Shown one piece after another: positions 1 through 8,795 of a stretch of 25,233 nucleotides of DNA; the first letter of the stretch is position 1, and every line of letters begins with the position of its first letter. Under the pieces are notes generated by a model. The model was not told the origin of the DNA, ran no database searches, and saw only the letters and a list, made by a program, of their open reading frames with translations. A program made the position numbers and the translations under genes. This stretch comes from Sergeia podlipaevii (Eukaryota > Euglenozoa > Kinetoplastea > Trypanosomatida > Trypanosomatidae): positions 1 to 25,233 of the forward strand of contig JASANZ010001931.1 in the NCBI GenBank assembly GCA_030849805.1, read 5' to 3'.

Positions 1-348
1 GGCCTTCATGCCGCGCTTGGTGTAGCGGGGGAGCATGCTGCGCACGGTGCGGGTGAACACATCAGCGGGAGAGCGGTGGTGAAAGGGACCGAGGGTGGGG
101 TTGGAGAGCTTGCGCTTGCGGAGGTACTGGAGGTACTTGATCTTGTTGCGGATCTCAGTGCCGGCAATCGTGAGCTGCTCGCAGCGGACGACGGTGATCT
201 TCTTGCCGAGCAGGAGCTGCTTGGCAACCACAGCAGCGGCGCGACCGAGCACGTGATCCTTGAGGTCGATCACGACGATGTCGGGGCGGTGCTTCTTGAT
301 GCTCTTGCGCTGAGCGCGGGACGCATTCTTGCGGGAAGGGACGGCCAT
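1..348 (-). CDS. RPL13A: 60S ribosomal protein L13a (3' end outside window)
   Basis: The first 116 residues of eukaryotic L13a (universal family uL13), a structural protein of the large cytosolic ribosomal subunit. The family pattern is clear: IVVIDLKDHVLGRAAAVVAK near residues 24-43, then GKKITVVRCE, IAGTEIRNKIKYLQYLRKR and the typical core GPFHHRSPADVF near residues 87-98, followed by RTVRSMLPRYTKRG. The ATG at 346-348 sits 12 nt after a probable trans-splice AG. The frame is open to base 1, so the gene is cut only by the window edge. It is the last gene seen of the leftward block. G/C-ending codons dominate, as expected for a highly expressed gene. Trypanosomatids often carry tandem L13a copies, so another copy may lie just outside. 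Confidence 0.96.
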   Translation of the reverse strand, partial: MAVPSRKNASRAQRKSIKKHRPDIVVIDLKDHVLGRAAAVVAKQLLLGKKITVVRCEQLTIAGTEIRNKIKYLQYLRKRKLSNPTLGPFHHRSPADVFTRTVRSMLPRYTKRGMKA

Positions 349-1362
349 TGTAAAACACTTCTATGGATTTTGGTAGCAAAAAAGAAAAGATGAAGAAGAT
401 TATGGAAACAAGGCAAAGAAAAAAAATATTTTTGAGAGAGTGAAAAGCATATTGGTGAATCCAAAAAGTATGCACAGATTGCTAGCAATAGCAAAAAGGA
501 AAAGGGTTAAAAGGCGCTGTAAGTCTCATGTAGGTATTTGTTGTTCGCGTTTCGTTTGTATGTTTGTGAACTCTGTTTAAAACAACAAAATGTCGTGCAT
601 TTTTTTTGTTGCAGTTTCTATACCTGTTCAGCATTGTAGTGGTTGCATGAGTGATAACGCCAAATAAACACCAAACCCGTAACCTTGTATTTGCCGCGGT
701 TTCTATTGTTTCTTTCGCATTTTGTCCTGTAAGAAAAGAGGAGACAATTCGTAGTTAGTTGTGTTGTAGCTGCCCGCTATTGAACAAAAATCTTTAGAAA
801 GAATAAATAGATAAACAATAAAAATAACAATAATGTACGCACAACAACGGAAAGACACCGCATAATACAGCACAAACTCACGACAGATCATCTTTTTTTT
901 AGGGAAGAAAAAAGAGGAGACCCACAGAAGCAATCAGCATGTGAATTACCTTCTTGACACGGGGAGGTAGTTAATCATTGGCAAAGTGAAAAAAAAAAAA
1001 ATTGAAAAAAGAAATGTACGCGCCGCCACCAATGCATGCAAAAAAGCACTCAATAAGAAAGTGTAACTAATCGTCACTGAAAACTTTCAGGTCAAAAAAT
1101 GATTTTCTCCATAAAATTGTATTGCCTGTTTCTCCCCTCCGATAGATATGAAGAGAATAAAGCTTCAAGAAAAGACAAAAAAAAAAATAGATTACATCAA
1201 GACTTCAAGTCAGGTTGTTGTTTTTGTTTTGCTTGCTTTCATGTGTTTCCTTGAGTCATAACTTCGCATCATACCCATCTCTTTAGTAGTCTACGTGCTT
1301 TGATACACAATGAATTAAAGAAAAAGAAAAATGAGTACACAACTGGACTACCAGACCACCGT
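349..1362. other. Intergenic region, L13a to CFAP20-domain gene
   Basis: About 1 kb that should hold the 3' UTR of the CFAP20-domain gene and the 5' leader of L13a. It is A/T-rich with many A or T runs (for example around 892-900, 989-1000 and 1178-1188). Open frames here are short, low in complexity and unlike any family I know. I see no tRNA or other RNA gene. Confidence 0.6.
361..398 (-). promoter_or_regulatory. Predicted spliced-leader acceptor for L13a
   Basis: On the minus strand a C/T-rich tract (375-398) is followed by the first AG at 362-361. The resulting 5' UTR would be only 12 nt and has no upstream ATG. Short leaders are common for ribosomal protein mRNAs in this group. Confidence 0.6.
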
Positions 1363-3234
1363 CTACTCATCTTCATCCTCGTCGTCAGAGAGTTCTAAAG
1401 AAAGTGCGCCTTTCAGGCTCACGTTTGCATCCTCGTCAACCTCGTACTCACCGTCCTCGCGCAGCACACCTAGGTATCCAAAGCCATATCCGTATTTCAG
1501 TTCGTGCTGCTTGACGTCAGTGATCTCAGCTTTTGCTGCGTCATCAAGGACGACGATCTCGATACTAGACGTCACGGGTATTTCAGATGCATGTAAGCTC
1601 TTAGCAATGGCCACCTTGGCGTTCTTTTGCTCATTTCTTCTCAAAATCTGCATCCGTCGCCTAGCCCGGTTCCGCCGCCGTGAAACTGGATTGGCACCTC
1701 CGTTCTCACTATCCTCGCCGTTTGCGCTACCGCACTGCCGCCCGCCTCGACGCGCATTTCCGGGAGGCTCTACACGACGCTTACGAGCCGCAATGAGTCT
1801 CTGCACGCGTTCGTCCTGTTGCGACTTCGGTTTCGATTGTGAGCGAGCTGGTCGCCCTTCAGCCTTTTCCTTCGGCTGACGTGCCGCTGACGGTGCTGAA
1901 GCTCCCCCGCCACTACTATCTACAGGAACAGAGGAAGGTCTGTCGTCACAGTCCCATCCGCTAATTTCGTCAGTAGCATCTCCAACCGCAGGAGTAGTAC
2001 CAGCTGCGGCGGAGCCTTGGTGACAGGCCGCTGCACCGTCGAGCTGCCGGCGTGGTGGTGCGGCCCCTGTATTCGTCTGACGAGGCTGCACAGGGTGGAG
2101 CTCTTCATCAAAGAGCCGCATGTACGCAACCCTTTTGTGGTTTAACGGAGACGAGCGACATAAACCAACGGGGTTGTTGTAGTTGTTGATCAACACATTT
2201 TGCCTATGCGCAAGACTCGCCCGTGCAGAGGTGCTTCTTGGGCTGCCAAAGTCCACTAAATGAGCGATTTCAGGGCTCTTGGTGGTGCTCGGACCAGATT
2301 GAGACTTTTCTTCATGCGGTGCACAGCCCTGTCCTCGATCTGCTTCTACCCCTTCCCTCGGAGTTGCGCCATGGCTGTTCGAGCTCCCAACGGTTAAAGG
2401 TTTCAAGCGGACTGGTAGTGTACCACGTGATTGAAGAGGTGAGACGGAACCTGGGGATGAGCCTTGTAGTAGTCCCGATGCCACTGCAGATGTGCTGCTA
2501 CTTCCTACTGCATGACCATGCACTCCAATAGTGTTGGCTGCTAATTTCCCTGGAGCACTAGGCGAAGAGATCGTGGCTGTGCCCTTTGCCGCTGCACTGC
2601 CACTGCCTGCGGCCGCGGCCTCACCACCTTGAGGAGATGAGGTAACCCAAATCGGTGGGGCGTACGCAGGTACGGCAAAGAGTGCGATGCCTGGTGGTGT
2701 AGAGTCTATGCACGCTTGCTCATCGCTAGAAGCCATTAGTCTTCCAATCTTTGCCGTTCCGCACAACGAAATAGAGTCAATAGACTTCATTGGGGCCATT
2801 CCAAAAAGATTGTCAACGATGCCACCAATGTGGAACACCACTTGAACCCACTTGTTCCTAGGGATAATCAGCTGTAATCTTGCGGTCGGTATTCCACTAA
2901 TAGCTAGCTCGTGCTTTGCTTCTTTGATATGAGTACCAATAATAAGTCGTGTACGTTGTACGGCGCTTTGGTTCACCACTACTTCTAGTCCAAAATGATC
3001 CACTGAGTTTAGGTTGACCTGAAGCGTTACTAGTGTAGACATCAGATGAAGGGATGAAAGTGGTCTATCCTCCTTTGGCACCTGCACTCGGGTCAGCGTA
3101 GGCTCACCCTTCATACATAGAACTAGCTCCTTGAGCGTTTTATCCGGTTCAATTACGCAGGCCTTTGGATTAGTCACTTTGGCATTTTTCAGAAGTCCAG
3201 GGCCTGGGACAACCACTTGTTGAAGTTTGGACAT
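1363..3234 (-). CDS. CFAP20-domain (DUF667) protein with disordered tail
   Basis: A 623-aa protein whose first ~190 residues match the CFAP20/DUF667 fold, the domain of the axonemal inner-junction protein CFAP20 and of WDR90/POC16 and CFAP20DC. Landmarks in order: PGPGLL (10-15), LKELVLCMKG (34-43), a hydrophobic strand at 68-76, VDHFGLEVVV (78-87), the basic turn QRTRLIIGTHI (93-103), and the NKWVQVVFHIGGIVDNLFG stretch (127-145) that parallels the W-N-Q-hydrophobic-hydrophobic-F core of CFAP20. Residues ~200-600 are Ser/Pro/Ala-rich and probably disordered, with basic clusters (ARKRR; RRRNRARRR). The C-terminus is strongly acidic (SDDEDEDE). CFAP20 itself is ~190 aa and lacks such a tail, so this is more likely a CFAP20DC-type paralogue. 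Probable site: flagellum or basal body (inference). The open frame continues 37 codons upstream but has no ATG there, and a probable splice acceptor lies between. Confidence 0.72.
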   Translation of the reverse strand: MSKLQQVVVPGPGLLKNAKVTNPKACVIEPDKTLKELVLCMKGEPTLTRVQVPKEDRPLSSLHLMSTLVTLQVNLNSVDHFGLEVVVNQSAVQRTRLIIGTHIKEAKHELAISGIPTARLQLIIPRNKWVQVVFHIGGIVDNLFGMAPMKSIDSISLCGTAKIGRLMASSDEQACIDSTPPGIALFAVPAYAPPIWVTSSPQGGEAAAAGSGSAAAKGTATISSPSAPGKLAANTIGVHGHAVGSSSTSAVASGLLQGSSPGSVSPLQSRGTLPVRLKPLTVGSSNSHGATPREGVEADRGQGCAPHEEKSQSGPSTTKSPEIAHLVDFGSPRSTSARASLAHRQNVLINNYNNPVGLCRSSPLNHKRVAYMRLFDEELHPVQPRQTNTGAAPPRRQLDGAAACHQGSAAAGTTPAVGDATDEISGWDCDDRPSSVPVDSSGGGASAPSAARQPKEKAEGRPARSQSKPKSQQDERVQRLIAARKRRVEPPGNARRGGRQCGSANGEDSENGGANPVSRRRNRARRRMQILRRNEQKNAKVAIAKSLHASEIPVTSSIEIVVLDDAAKAEITDVKQHELKYGYGFGYLGVLREDGEYEVDEDANVSLKGALSLELSDDEDEDE

Positions 3235-3952
3235 TATCAGCCGCCACTCAATACTAAGTATATGTATAATAAAAGAAAAAGAGAAGTATACAAGAGCTTC
3301 CTTCTGAAGCACAGTTTGTATGCAAAGAAAAAGAGTTTGTTCCAACAGCCAGCGGTTTTACCTTCTTGGGTGCGGGAGGCTGCCTAACCCTTTATTGTAC
3401 CGCCTTGTTCCCACTTGCTCCTGCAGTTATGTTCCCCTATGAGTAATGCAGAGGCAGTACTGAGAAAAAAAAAATGAATGTCCACTAAGGGGCGTACCGC
3501 ACGGTCCTCAAGCACCTAGCAAAGTAATAATGATAAGAGAAGATATCCTTCGCCTATTTCCTCTATCGGTGTGAAGGTATGTGTTCCTTTACTGGAATGC
3601 CTTCAGGAAATCACAAAGTGAAGTAATCAAATAAATAAAAAAAGCAGAAGAGAACGAATAATGATTACGGAGTCAAAAAAGGAAAACGTGGGAAAATATG
3701 AAGTCAAACACTAATGATGCACAGCAAAAAAAATTTAAAAAATCATGTTAACTAATATACAATGCTAGCATCGAGTTAACTTCCAGTGATCGATCTCGAA
3801 AATGCCAGTCAATAGTCGTAATCACTAGCCCAAAAAAAAGTGTTTTGCGCATTCCAAATCAAGAAAATGCTCGTATGCAACACCTCACCAGATAATAGCA
3901 GCCAAAAACAAACAAACAAAAGAATCCGTACAAGCAATCAGCCAAACGATGC
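3235..3952. other. Intergenic region, CFAP20-domain gene to phosphatase gene
   Basis: About 0.7 kb of A/T-rich spacer with A-runs, expected to hold the 3' UTR of the phosphatase gene and the leader of the CFAP20-domain gene. I see no coding potential or RNA gene beyond the predicted splice acceptor. Confidence 0.55.
3254..3287 (-). promoter_or_regulatory. Predicted spliced-leader acceptor for CFAP20-domain gene
   Basis: Minus-strand pyrimidine tract (about 3268-3287) followed by TTAG ending at 3254, 20 nt before the ATG at 3234. It supports this ATG, because any longer protein would need sequence that is spliced away. Confidence 0.55.
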
Positions 3953-5104
3953 CTAGTCATTCACATGATGTGGGCTTGGCAGACCATCTTTTAGCAACAA
4001 AATATCACGCTGCTGAACAAAATTAGGTGGCTCAAGAGTGAGAATACTACAGACGCCATTCTCGTCAACGCACAGCATGCCTCCATTATTACCAAATTCA
4101 TTACAGTAGTTACTGGCCGAAAACACGGTAATCAAGTCACGCTTTTGATTGCTCGGGAAAAACTGAAAACCCTCCTCCACAACCTGATGCGCTCTACAGA
4201 TCAAATCCAGTTTATTCTCTTCCAAAAACTTTTCAAGGGCTTTCGCAGAAAAGACATAGGAAATCCTCCGAGAGCTGGGTGCCCAGTCGGATCCAGGAGG
4301 CATATCCAACTCTGGATCTGCCCAAAGAAGATCACAGAGAACACCAGACTGTGGAACATTGCATGGTCGAGGGTCTGGAATATCTCGATAACTTTTCAGA
4401 TCCAACGACAGACCTCCATGCATACAAAAAATAGATCCATTGACAATAGCCGCCACAGGGAGGACACGGAAAAGATCGGCAAACACTTTGAAAAGTTTCA
4501 CTCCATAACGTCTTTTGCATTCATCGAAGAACCCGTAAAGATACATGATCTGCTCATCCTCGTGATTTCCGCGCAGCATCGTAATGTGCATTGGTGAAAT
4601 AATCTTTAAGCATAGCAAGGTAACCACTACTTCTATGGAGCGTGATCCACGGTCTACATAGTCTCCAAGGAAAAGAAATCCATGCTGCTTTTGGTTCGCA
4701 GCACCATTACCCTCAACTTTTGGGCGCCCACCACTGCTGCCAGTCTCTGAAGTTTCTTTTCCAAAACATTTAATCCCAAGAGGTGGGCACCGACTAAAAA
4801 TGTTGATCAGGTCGTAGTACTGGCCATGAAGATCTCCACAAATATGCACTGGGGATTCCATTTCCACCAAAATCGGCTCATTCGCAATGATTGCACGAGC
4901 CTCGAGGATAATGCGTATAATTAATCCTTCAGGAATTCTCTGTTCAGCAGGTACCTTGCTAGTATAAAATGAAGGCAACAGTTCTAACAAACGATAGAGG
5001 ACGTCAAACTCGGTGTCAATTGTCAACGCATCTGTAGGAAGAGTGCTAAGTGTGCACGAGCCAAGGTTGACACAAGGCCTCTCTCGCTTGCCAACCACAA
5101 CCAT
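3953..5104 (-). CDS. PP1-like serine/threonine protein phosphatase with insertion
   Basis: A 383-aa PPP-family metallophosphatase that removes phosphate from Ser/Thr. All expected metal ligands are present: D91 and H93 (GDLHGQYYDL), D148 (GDYVDRG), N180 (LRGNHE), H229 (MHGG) and H306 (CRAHQ). Catalytic R152, H181, R280 and Y333 are also present. The body is nearest PP1 (FFDECKRRYGVKLFKVF, LPVAAIV, CDLLWADP). Differences: about 29 extra Gly/Ser/Lys-rich residues (~115-141) sit between the first two motifs; GNHE is followed by DEQ instead of the PP1 CAS; HGGLSPD is HGGLSLD; SAPNYC is SASNYC. There is also a short N-terminal extension. The enzyme is probably active, but it is a divergent PP1-like form and not a housekeeping PP1. 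The upstream in-frame codon at 5111-5113 is TTG; the first ATG is at 5102-5104. Confidence 0.9.
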   Translation of the reverse strand: MVVVGKRERPCVNLGSCTLSTLPTDALTIDTEFDVLYRLLELLPSFYTSKVPAEQRIPEGLIIRIILEARAIIANEPILVEMESPVHICGDLHGQYYDLINIFSRCPPLGIKCFGKETSETGSSGGRPKVEGNGAANQKQHGFLFLGDYVDRGSRSIEVVVTLLCLKIISPMHITMLRGNHEDEQIMYLYGFFDECKRRYGVKLFKVFADLFRVLPVAAIVNGSIFCMHGGLSLDLKSYRDIPDPRPCNVPQSGVLCDLLWADPELDMPPGSDWAPSSRRISYVFSAKALEKFLEENKLDLICRAHQVVEEGFQFFPSNQKRDLITVFSASNYCNEFGNNGGMLCVDENGVCSILTLEPPNFVQQRDILLLKDGLPSPHHVND

Positions 5105-5559
5105 GACAGGCAAACAATCGCAAACAATTACTTTATGGTGGCTCTCTATGGTGCGATGGTTCGCACTATCCTTTTTTTTTTTTTAGAAAAAGGTTTATTC
5201 TATTCTTCCTTTTACGTGCCTATATGAAAAAAAGGGTGTGGCAACAAAGCACTGAGTTTTTCTTTTTAAACAGTCCTGCCGACCTTTTGAAAACAAAAAG
5301 TATGTATAAAAGAAGCGCTGTGTTAACCAAAAGAATTTTTTTTAAAAAAATCAAATCATAAAATGGCGTTGCAACAACAAAGCAAATTCATGTAGGTTCA
5401 AATGAACAAAAAGCGGCAACAATACAAAAAAAAAACAACTAAAAACATTTTAAAAAAAATATCACAGTACAACAGAAAAGATAATTGTTGTCAAAATGGC
5501 ACCTCTTATTGACGCACTCAGGTAGACACAAAAGAATTAAAGTTATCTGCATTATAATA
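5105..5559. other. Intergenic region, phosphatase gene to 225-aa gene
   Basis: A/T-rich spacer with long A-runs and T-runs, holding the 3' UTR of the 225-aa gene and the phosphatase leader. A small imperfect tandem (caaacaat twice, 5111-5128) sits just upstream of the phosphatase ATG. No gene is visible. Confidence 0.5.
5220..5238 (-). promoter_or_regulatory. Possible spliced-leader acceptor for phosphatase gene
   Basis: Minus-strand tract CACACCCTTTTTTTC followed by ATAG ending at 5220 would give a ~115-nt leader without any ATG. Another AG at 5172-5171 follows a weaker tract, so the exact site is uncertain. Confidence 0.35.
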
Positions 5560-6237
5560 TCAGCTTTCGTCATCACCACCAGCAATACCTGCAAATAATA
5601 ACTGAGGTATCTCTGAGCCTGAAGAAGCAGCATCGCCGGTAGAAGGACGCTTTTCAGGGGAGCGTCGACGCTTGGTAGCAGTTTTCTTTAACTTTCTTCC
5701 ATAATCGACTTCAACGGTCCATGGGCCGGAAACCCAGCTCAGAATCTTTGCCAACAGCTTTGGTTGCCTAACAATTGTGCCGCCAGACGAAAGAATTAGC
5801 TTACCTTCAACAAGAAATTCATACGAAGAATTCTTCGCTGTCCTCGACGCGTTAATTAGCAGAAAAAACTTTACCTTTTGGCTGTTGTGTAGCGGTATAG
5901 ACAAAGTTGTGGGTTTGTATTGTCGCATATCCTCCACTGAAACCAACGGAAAAGGGTGAGCGGACGCTCGGCCTTGCCCATCTAGGAGTTGCATAAATAC
6001 TGAATAGGACAAGATATGTTTCTGATCCGAAGGAGATAAAGAAATCCCAGTCAAATCCAGACCACCAACGACAGAACTGCTGGGAACAAAAAACTCCAGT
6101 ATTTGTTTTTGTGGTTCATCAACAGACTCAAACGTGCCAAATGCCCTAATCTGAAAGGGGTATGATAGGAGCTTTCCTTGTTCTCCAAAGGGGGGATGAA
6201 GGGTGCGTTTGTACGGAACTGCTTCCCTTAGAACCAT
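5560..6237 (-). CDS. Conserved-type hypothetical protein, basic Lys/Arg tail
   Basis: A 225-aa protein of unknown function. Residues 1-180 look like one compact, beta-rich domain: alternating hydrophobic strands such as LSYPFQIRAFG (24-34), QILEFFVP (45-52), KVKFFLLINA (121-130) and SYEFLVEGKLIL (138-149). There is no transmembrane helix or signal peptide. Residues 181-197 (RKLKKTATKRRRSPEKR) are very basic and resemble a bipartite nuclear localisation signal. The tail is Ser/Gly-rich and ends GGDDES. It is the first gene of the leftward block, next to the strand switch. The ATG at 6235-6237 follows a T15 tract and AG on the same strand, which supports the start. I do not recognise a family; a nuclear role is only inferred from the basic tail. 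Confidence 0.75.
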   Translation of the reverse strand: MVLREAVPYKRTLHPPFGEQGKLLSYPFQIRAFGTFESVDEPQKQILEFFVPSSSVVGGLDLTGISLSPSDQKHILSYSVFMQLLDGQGRASAHPFPLVSVEDMRQYKPTTLSIPLHNSQKVKFFLLINASRTAKNSSYEFLVEGKLILSSGGTIVRQPKLLAKILSWVSGPWTVEVDYGRKLKKTATKRRRSPEKRPSTGDAASSGSEIPQLLFAGIAGGDDES

Positions 6238-6269
6238 TTTTTCCTTCGATTTTTGTTTGATGAACCTAG

Positions 6270-6290
6270 CTATTCAAAAAAAAAAAAAAA
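6270..6290 (-). promoter_or_regulatory. Predicted spliced-leader acceptor for 225-aa gene
   Basis: A perfect T15 on the minus strand (6276-6290) is followed by the first AG at 6271-6270, giving a 32-nt leader without an ATG. Confidence 0.6.
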
Positions 6291-6610
6291 GCAATGATTA
6301 GAGCAAAATAAGTGCGGTAGCGCAAATGAAACAAAAGGAGGGGAAGTTTGATCCAACAAAATAAACTAGGTCTGCTATGCATTCTCAGTAAGCTCGATAA
6401 ACGTATTGGCCATTCCCCGCCATTAATAGTCAAATTGCCAGCCCTCAACGCAGACGCCATCACAAACTTGAGGTTTCAGAGGAGGAGCCCCACATAGCTG
6501 TGACGACGGGGGGGGGGAGGTAGACGGGTGCGAAAGGAACGTAGCAAAGAATACTTAACTCAAACGATATTTTCTCGATCAAAGTAAATGCTTCTGCATT
6601 GTAAACAATA

Positions 6611-6671
6611 TTCTATTTTCTTTTACTTCTCACATTTTTTTCCTTTTAATATTGCATTTTTCTTTCCGTAG
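6611..6671 (+). promoter_or_regulatory. Predicted spliced-leader acceptor for EIPR1 gene
   Basis: A long C/T-rich tract (about 6611-6668) ends in GTAG at 6670-6671. The 102-nt leader that follows has no ATG before the start at 6774. A later AG at 6747-6748 is a weaker alternative. Confidence 0.5.
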
Positions 6672-6773
6672 CAGTGCAATAGTGTAATCTTAATATTAAG
6701 CAAACCATTTTTTAAAATATACATATATATATATACTGTTTTTGTGAGGTTTATTTGTTGCTTGCGCACAAGT

Positions 6774-7799
6774 ATGAATGCAGCAGCGGCTTATGGGCTT
6801 GAGACACAAGCCAGGGCACTCTGCCCTTTATTTCATCCCTCTGCGGCAACGCAAGATTGCCACAAATTCCTTGTTGGCACGACAAGCTATTTTAGCGAAA
6901 ACAAAATATACGTTCTTGACTATCAAGATGAGGTAAAAACCCTTGAGTGCTCGGCGGTGTGGTTCCATGACGATGAGATATGTTCAATGTGGTCCTCACC
7001 ATCTTTATCGCAAAAAAGCCTTCTTGCAGCTGTGTCACGCTCACGATACAGGATTCTTCAGATTTCTCAGAACTTAAATTCCGAGCCAAAGGAGATCACT
7101 CGAATCGAACAGTCTGTCAAACAGATTTTGTGGGATGTTGATGGATTACAAAACGATTTCAAGTCAGTCTCCAAAGGCGCAATTACCAAAGTGTCTTTGG
7201 ACGCAAGCAAGCTCGGCGCGGAAACGGCGTGCTGTGCTGTGCCACACGAAGGGATTAACTTTGCGTGTCTAGACCCACATCATCCCTCGCTTTGCGTTAT
7301 CTCTGCACGTAATGATGGACTTTTGCTTGCCGACTTTAGGTCAAAAAAGACGACCACTGTTGAAAACTCTTCCAATCTTCATGGTTTTGGCGAGATCTTG
7401 AGCATTGATTTCAACCCTTCGAAACCAAATGAGATACTTACATGTGGGTCTGATGGCTATGTGCTCATTCATGACATTAGAGCGAACTCCAAGAACGCTC
7501 TTGCCACGCGTCTTTTTCTGAACGCCCATGAGCATAGTGTGCCAAAGGCTCTATTTAACCCTTTTCACTCGGAACTTGTTATCTCCTGTTCTTCGGATCA
7601 GTCCGCCAAATTGTGGGACACCGGCAAGTCCTCTAGCTGCCTAAAGCAACTTGCTGACTTTGGAGATAGTGTGACGGATGTTTGTTGGAGTAGCTCTGGC
7701 CCCTGGGTTTTTGCCGCTGTTTCCTATAACGGAAAAGTGCTTGTGGACAATGTGCCCAACGAAACAAAGATGAGTATACTGCTCGATGAGGATAAATGA
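6774..7799 (+). CDS. EIPR1: EIPR1 (TSSC1) WD40 protein
   Basis: A 341-aa WD40 propeller protein of the EIPR1/TSSC1 family, which binds the GARP and EARP tethering complexes and supports endosome-to-Golgi and recycling traffic. The match runs end to end. The N-terminus has the family signature YGLETQARAL (7-16), then FLVGTTSY and a LDYQDE strand. Four WD repeats are clear at about 166-189, 206-236 (FNPSKPNEILTCGSDGYV), 254-282 (ending SAKLWD) and 298-324 (CWSSSGPWVFAAVSYNGKV), with the family ending VPNETKMSILL. Length is slightly below the ~387 aa of the human protein. The open frame begins 10 codons earlier at GTG, but the first ATG is at 6774. It is the first gene of the rightward block. 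Base composition is visibly more A/T-rich than in downstream genes. Confidence 0.9.
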   Translation: MNAAAAYGLETQARALCPLFHPSAATQDCHKFLVGTTSYFSENKIYVLDYQDEVKTLECSAVWFHDDEICSMWSSPSLSQKSLLAAVSRSRYRILQISQNLNSEPKEITRIEQSVKQILWDVDGLQNDFKSVSKGAITKVSLDASKLGAETACCAVPHEGINFACLDPHHPSLCVISARNDGLLLADFRSKKTTTVENSSNLHGFGEILSIDFNPSKPNEILTCGSDGYVLIHDIRANSKNALATRLFLNAHEHSVPKALFNPFHSELVISCSSDQSAKLWDTGKSSSCLKQLADFGDSVTDVCWSSSGPWVFAAVSYNGKVLVDNVPNETKMSILLDEDK

Positions 7800-8795
7800 G
7801 CATTCTTTTTTTTCTTTTCTCTCTACGCTGTGTATTATCGATTTTTTTTTTTATTCTGCATCAGCATTTGTTTATCCCAAATATGTTTGACTTAAAAAAA
7901 AAATGAAATCAAAGTCCAATAGTGTCTTGTATATTTTGTATCACAAAGGACGTCTTCATCACCCTCTGTTATGAAGTTTGTAATCATTTTACAGCATATT
8001 GAACATTTCCCTTTCCTTGATCCTTTTTTCCTTTTAAGCTTCTGCCTCGACCATTTACTTCTTCTTTTTTTAAACAAAAAAGCAGAATAGCAGATAAATG
8101 ACCCATCGCCGTTGAGTGACACCTTATGACGAGAATGCGCAAGTACTTCCCGGACTTGAAGCCCTTTAAAATACCTTTTAGCTATACTTCCGGTTAACAA
8201 CATACAAAAGCAGCTCATACTCTTTTTTTTGCCGTTCTCTTTTTCACTTTACCTTTCCATTTGTAGGTTTTCTCCTTCTCAAGCATCTTATCTTGATTGG
8301 ATGTTGGCATCCAAAACACATTTCTTTTTTCTTTAAAATTGTACTTTTTCTTTAGTCACTGATTTGTGATCAAGCATGTGCCTTTTCAGGTGATGTGCGC
8401 CGAAATGTGTCGTTATACGGATTAGTGCAGTGTAAACGGATTTATTACTGAATGATGGCGTGGAGACACTTATCATTAAATATATGGTCTTCTTTTCGGT
8501 GGTTGCTGCGGCAACTATTACTTCCATTGATTTCTTTCAAGATACATATATTCGTTTTTATAGTGACAAAAATATATTGATTATATGGCCTTCTTTTTGT
8601 GATTTGGTCTTTTCTTTTTTTAAATGCTGTGCGGCACATTGCGGATGTAATCATACTCTTCTTTTTCCTTCTGTGTAATTTTTTTTTCTCTCCATATCAA
8701 AAATGGCAAATTATTAAAAATATAGAAAACAGGAATCTACCTGTCAGCTACTTTTTATACTCTCACCCTAAAAGATTCAGTATAGCATCTTTACA
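7800..8795. other. Intergenic region, EIPR1 to LysRS
   Basis: About 1 kb, T-rich on the plus strand, with pyrimidine stretches suited to trans-splicing and polyadenylation. A 108-codon minus-strand open frame (7892-8218) runs against the transcription direction and resembles no known protein. No structural RNA is evident. Confidence 0.55.
8655..8725 (+). promoter_or_regulatory. Predicted spliced-leader acceptor for LysRS
   Basis: Strong pyrimidine tract (about 8656-8693), then the first AG at 8724-8725. The 70-nt leader has no ATG; the ATG at 8703 lies before the AG and would be removed. AG at 8746-8747 is an alternative. Confidence 0.5.

Larger units (their letters stand above)
6238..6773. 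promoter_or_regulatory. Divergent strand-switch region, probable Pol II start zone
   Basis: Genes to the left all read leftward and genes to the right all read rightward, so this 536-bp gap is a divergent strand switch. In trypanosomatids these are where RNA polymerase II starts both polycistronic units, usually over broad zones with special histone marks rather than at a TATA box. Predicted 5' mRNA ends lie at about 6269 (minus) and 6672 (plus), leaving ~400 bp of core. Within it is a G10 run (6508-6517) in a G-rich stretch, similar in kind to the G/C tracts described in other strand-switch regions. Close to the plus gene are a 12-bp perfect palindrome (6689-6700) and a TA repeat (about 6717-6735). 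No tRNA or 5S gene is present. Confidence 0.75.

Noticed and set aside
1331..1879. Plus-strand open frame of 182 codons opposite the CFAP20-domain gene
   Set aside because: Ser- and Arg-rich shadow of the antisense strand; it runs against the transcription direction and has no family resemblance.
5390..5410. GGTTCAAATGAAC sequence that resembles a tRNA B box
   Set aside because: It is a small palindrome; no A box, acceptor stem or anticodon arm fits around it.
7892..8218. Minus-strand 108-codon frame with Cys pairs and Lys/Arg stretches between EIPR1 and LysRS
   Set aside because: Opposite to the local polycistronic direction, A/T-rich, no clear zinc-finger spacing and no acceptor-type tract on its strand close upstream.
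8340..8440. Possible C/D-type snoRNA boxes (GTGATGT and CTGA-like words)
   Set aside because: Box order and spacing do not fit, no terminal stem forms, and snoRNAs in this group usually come in clusters.
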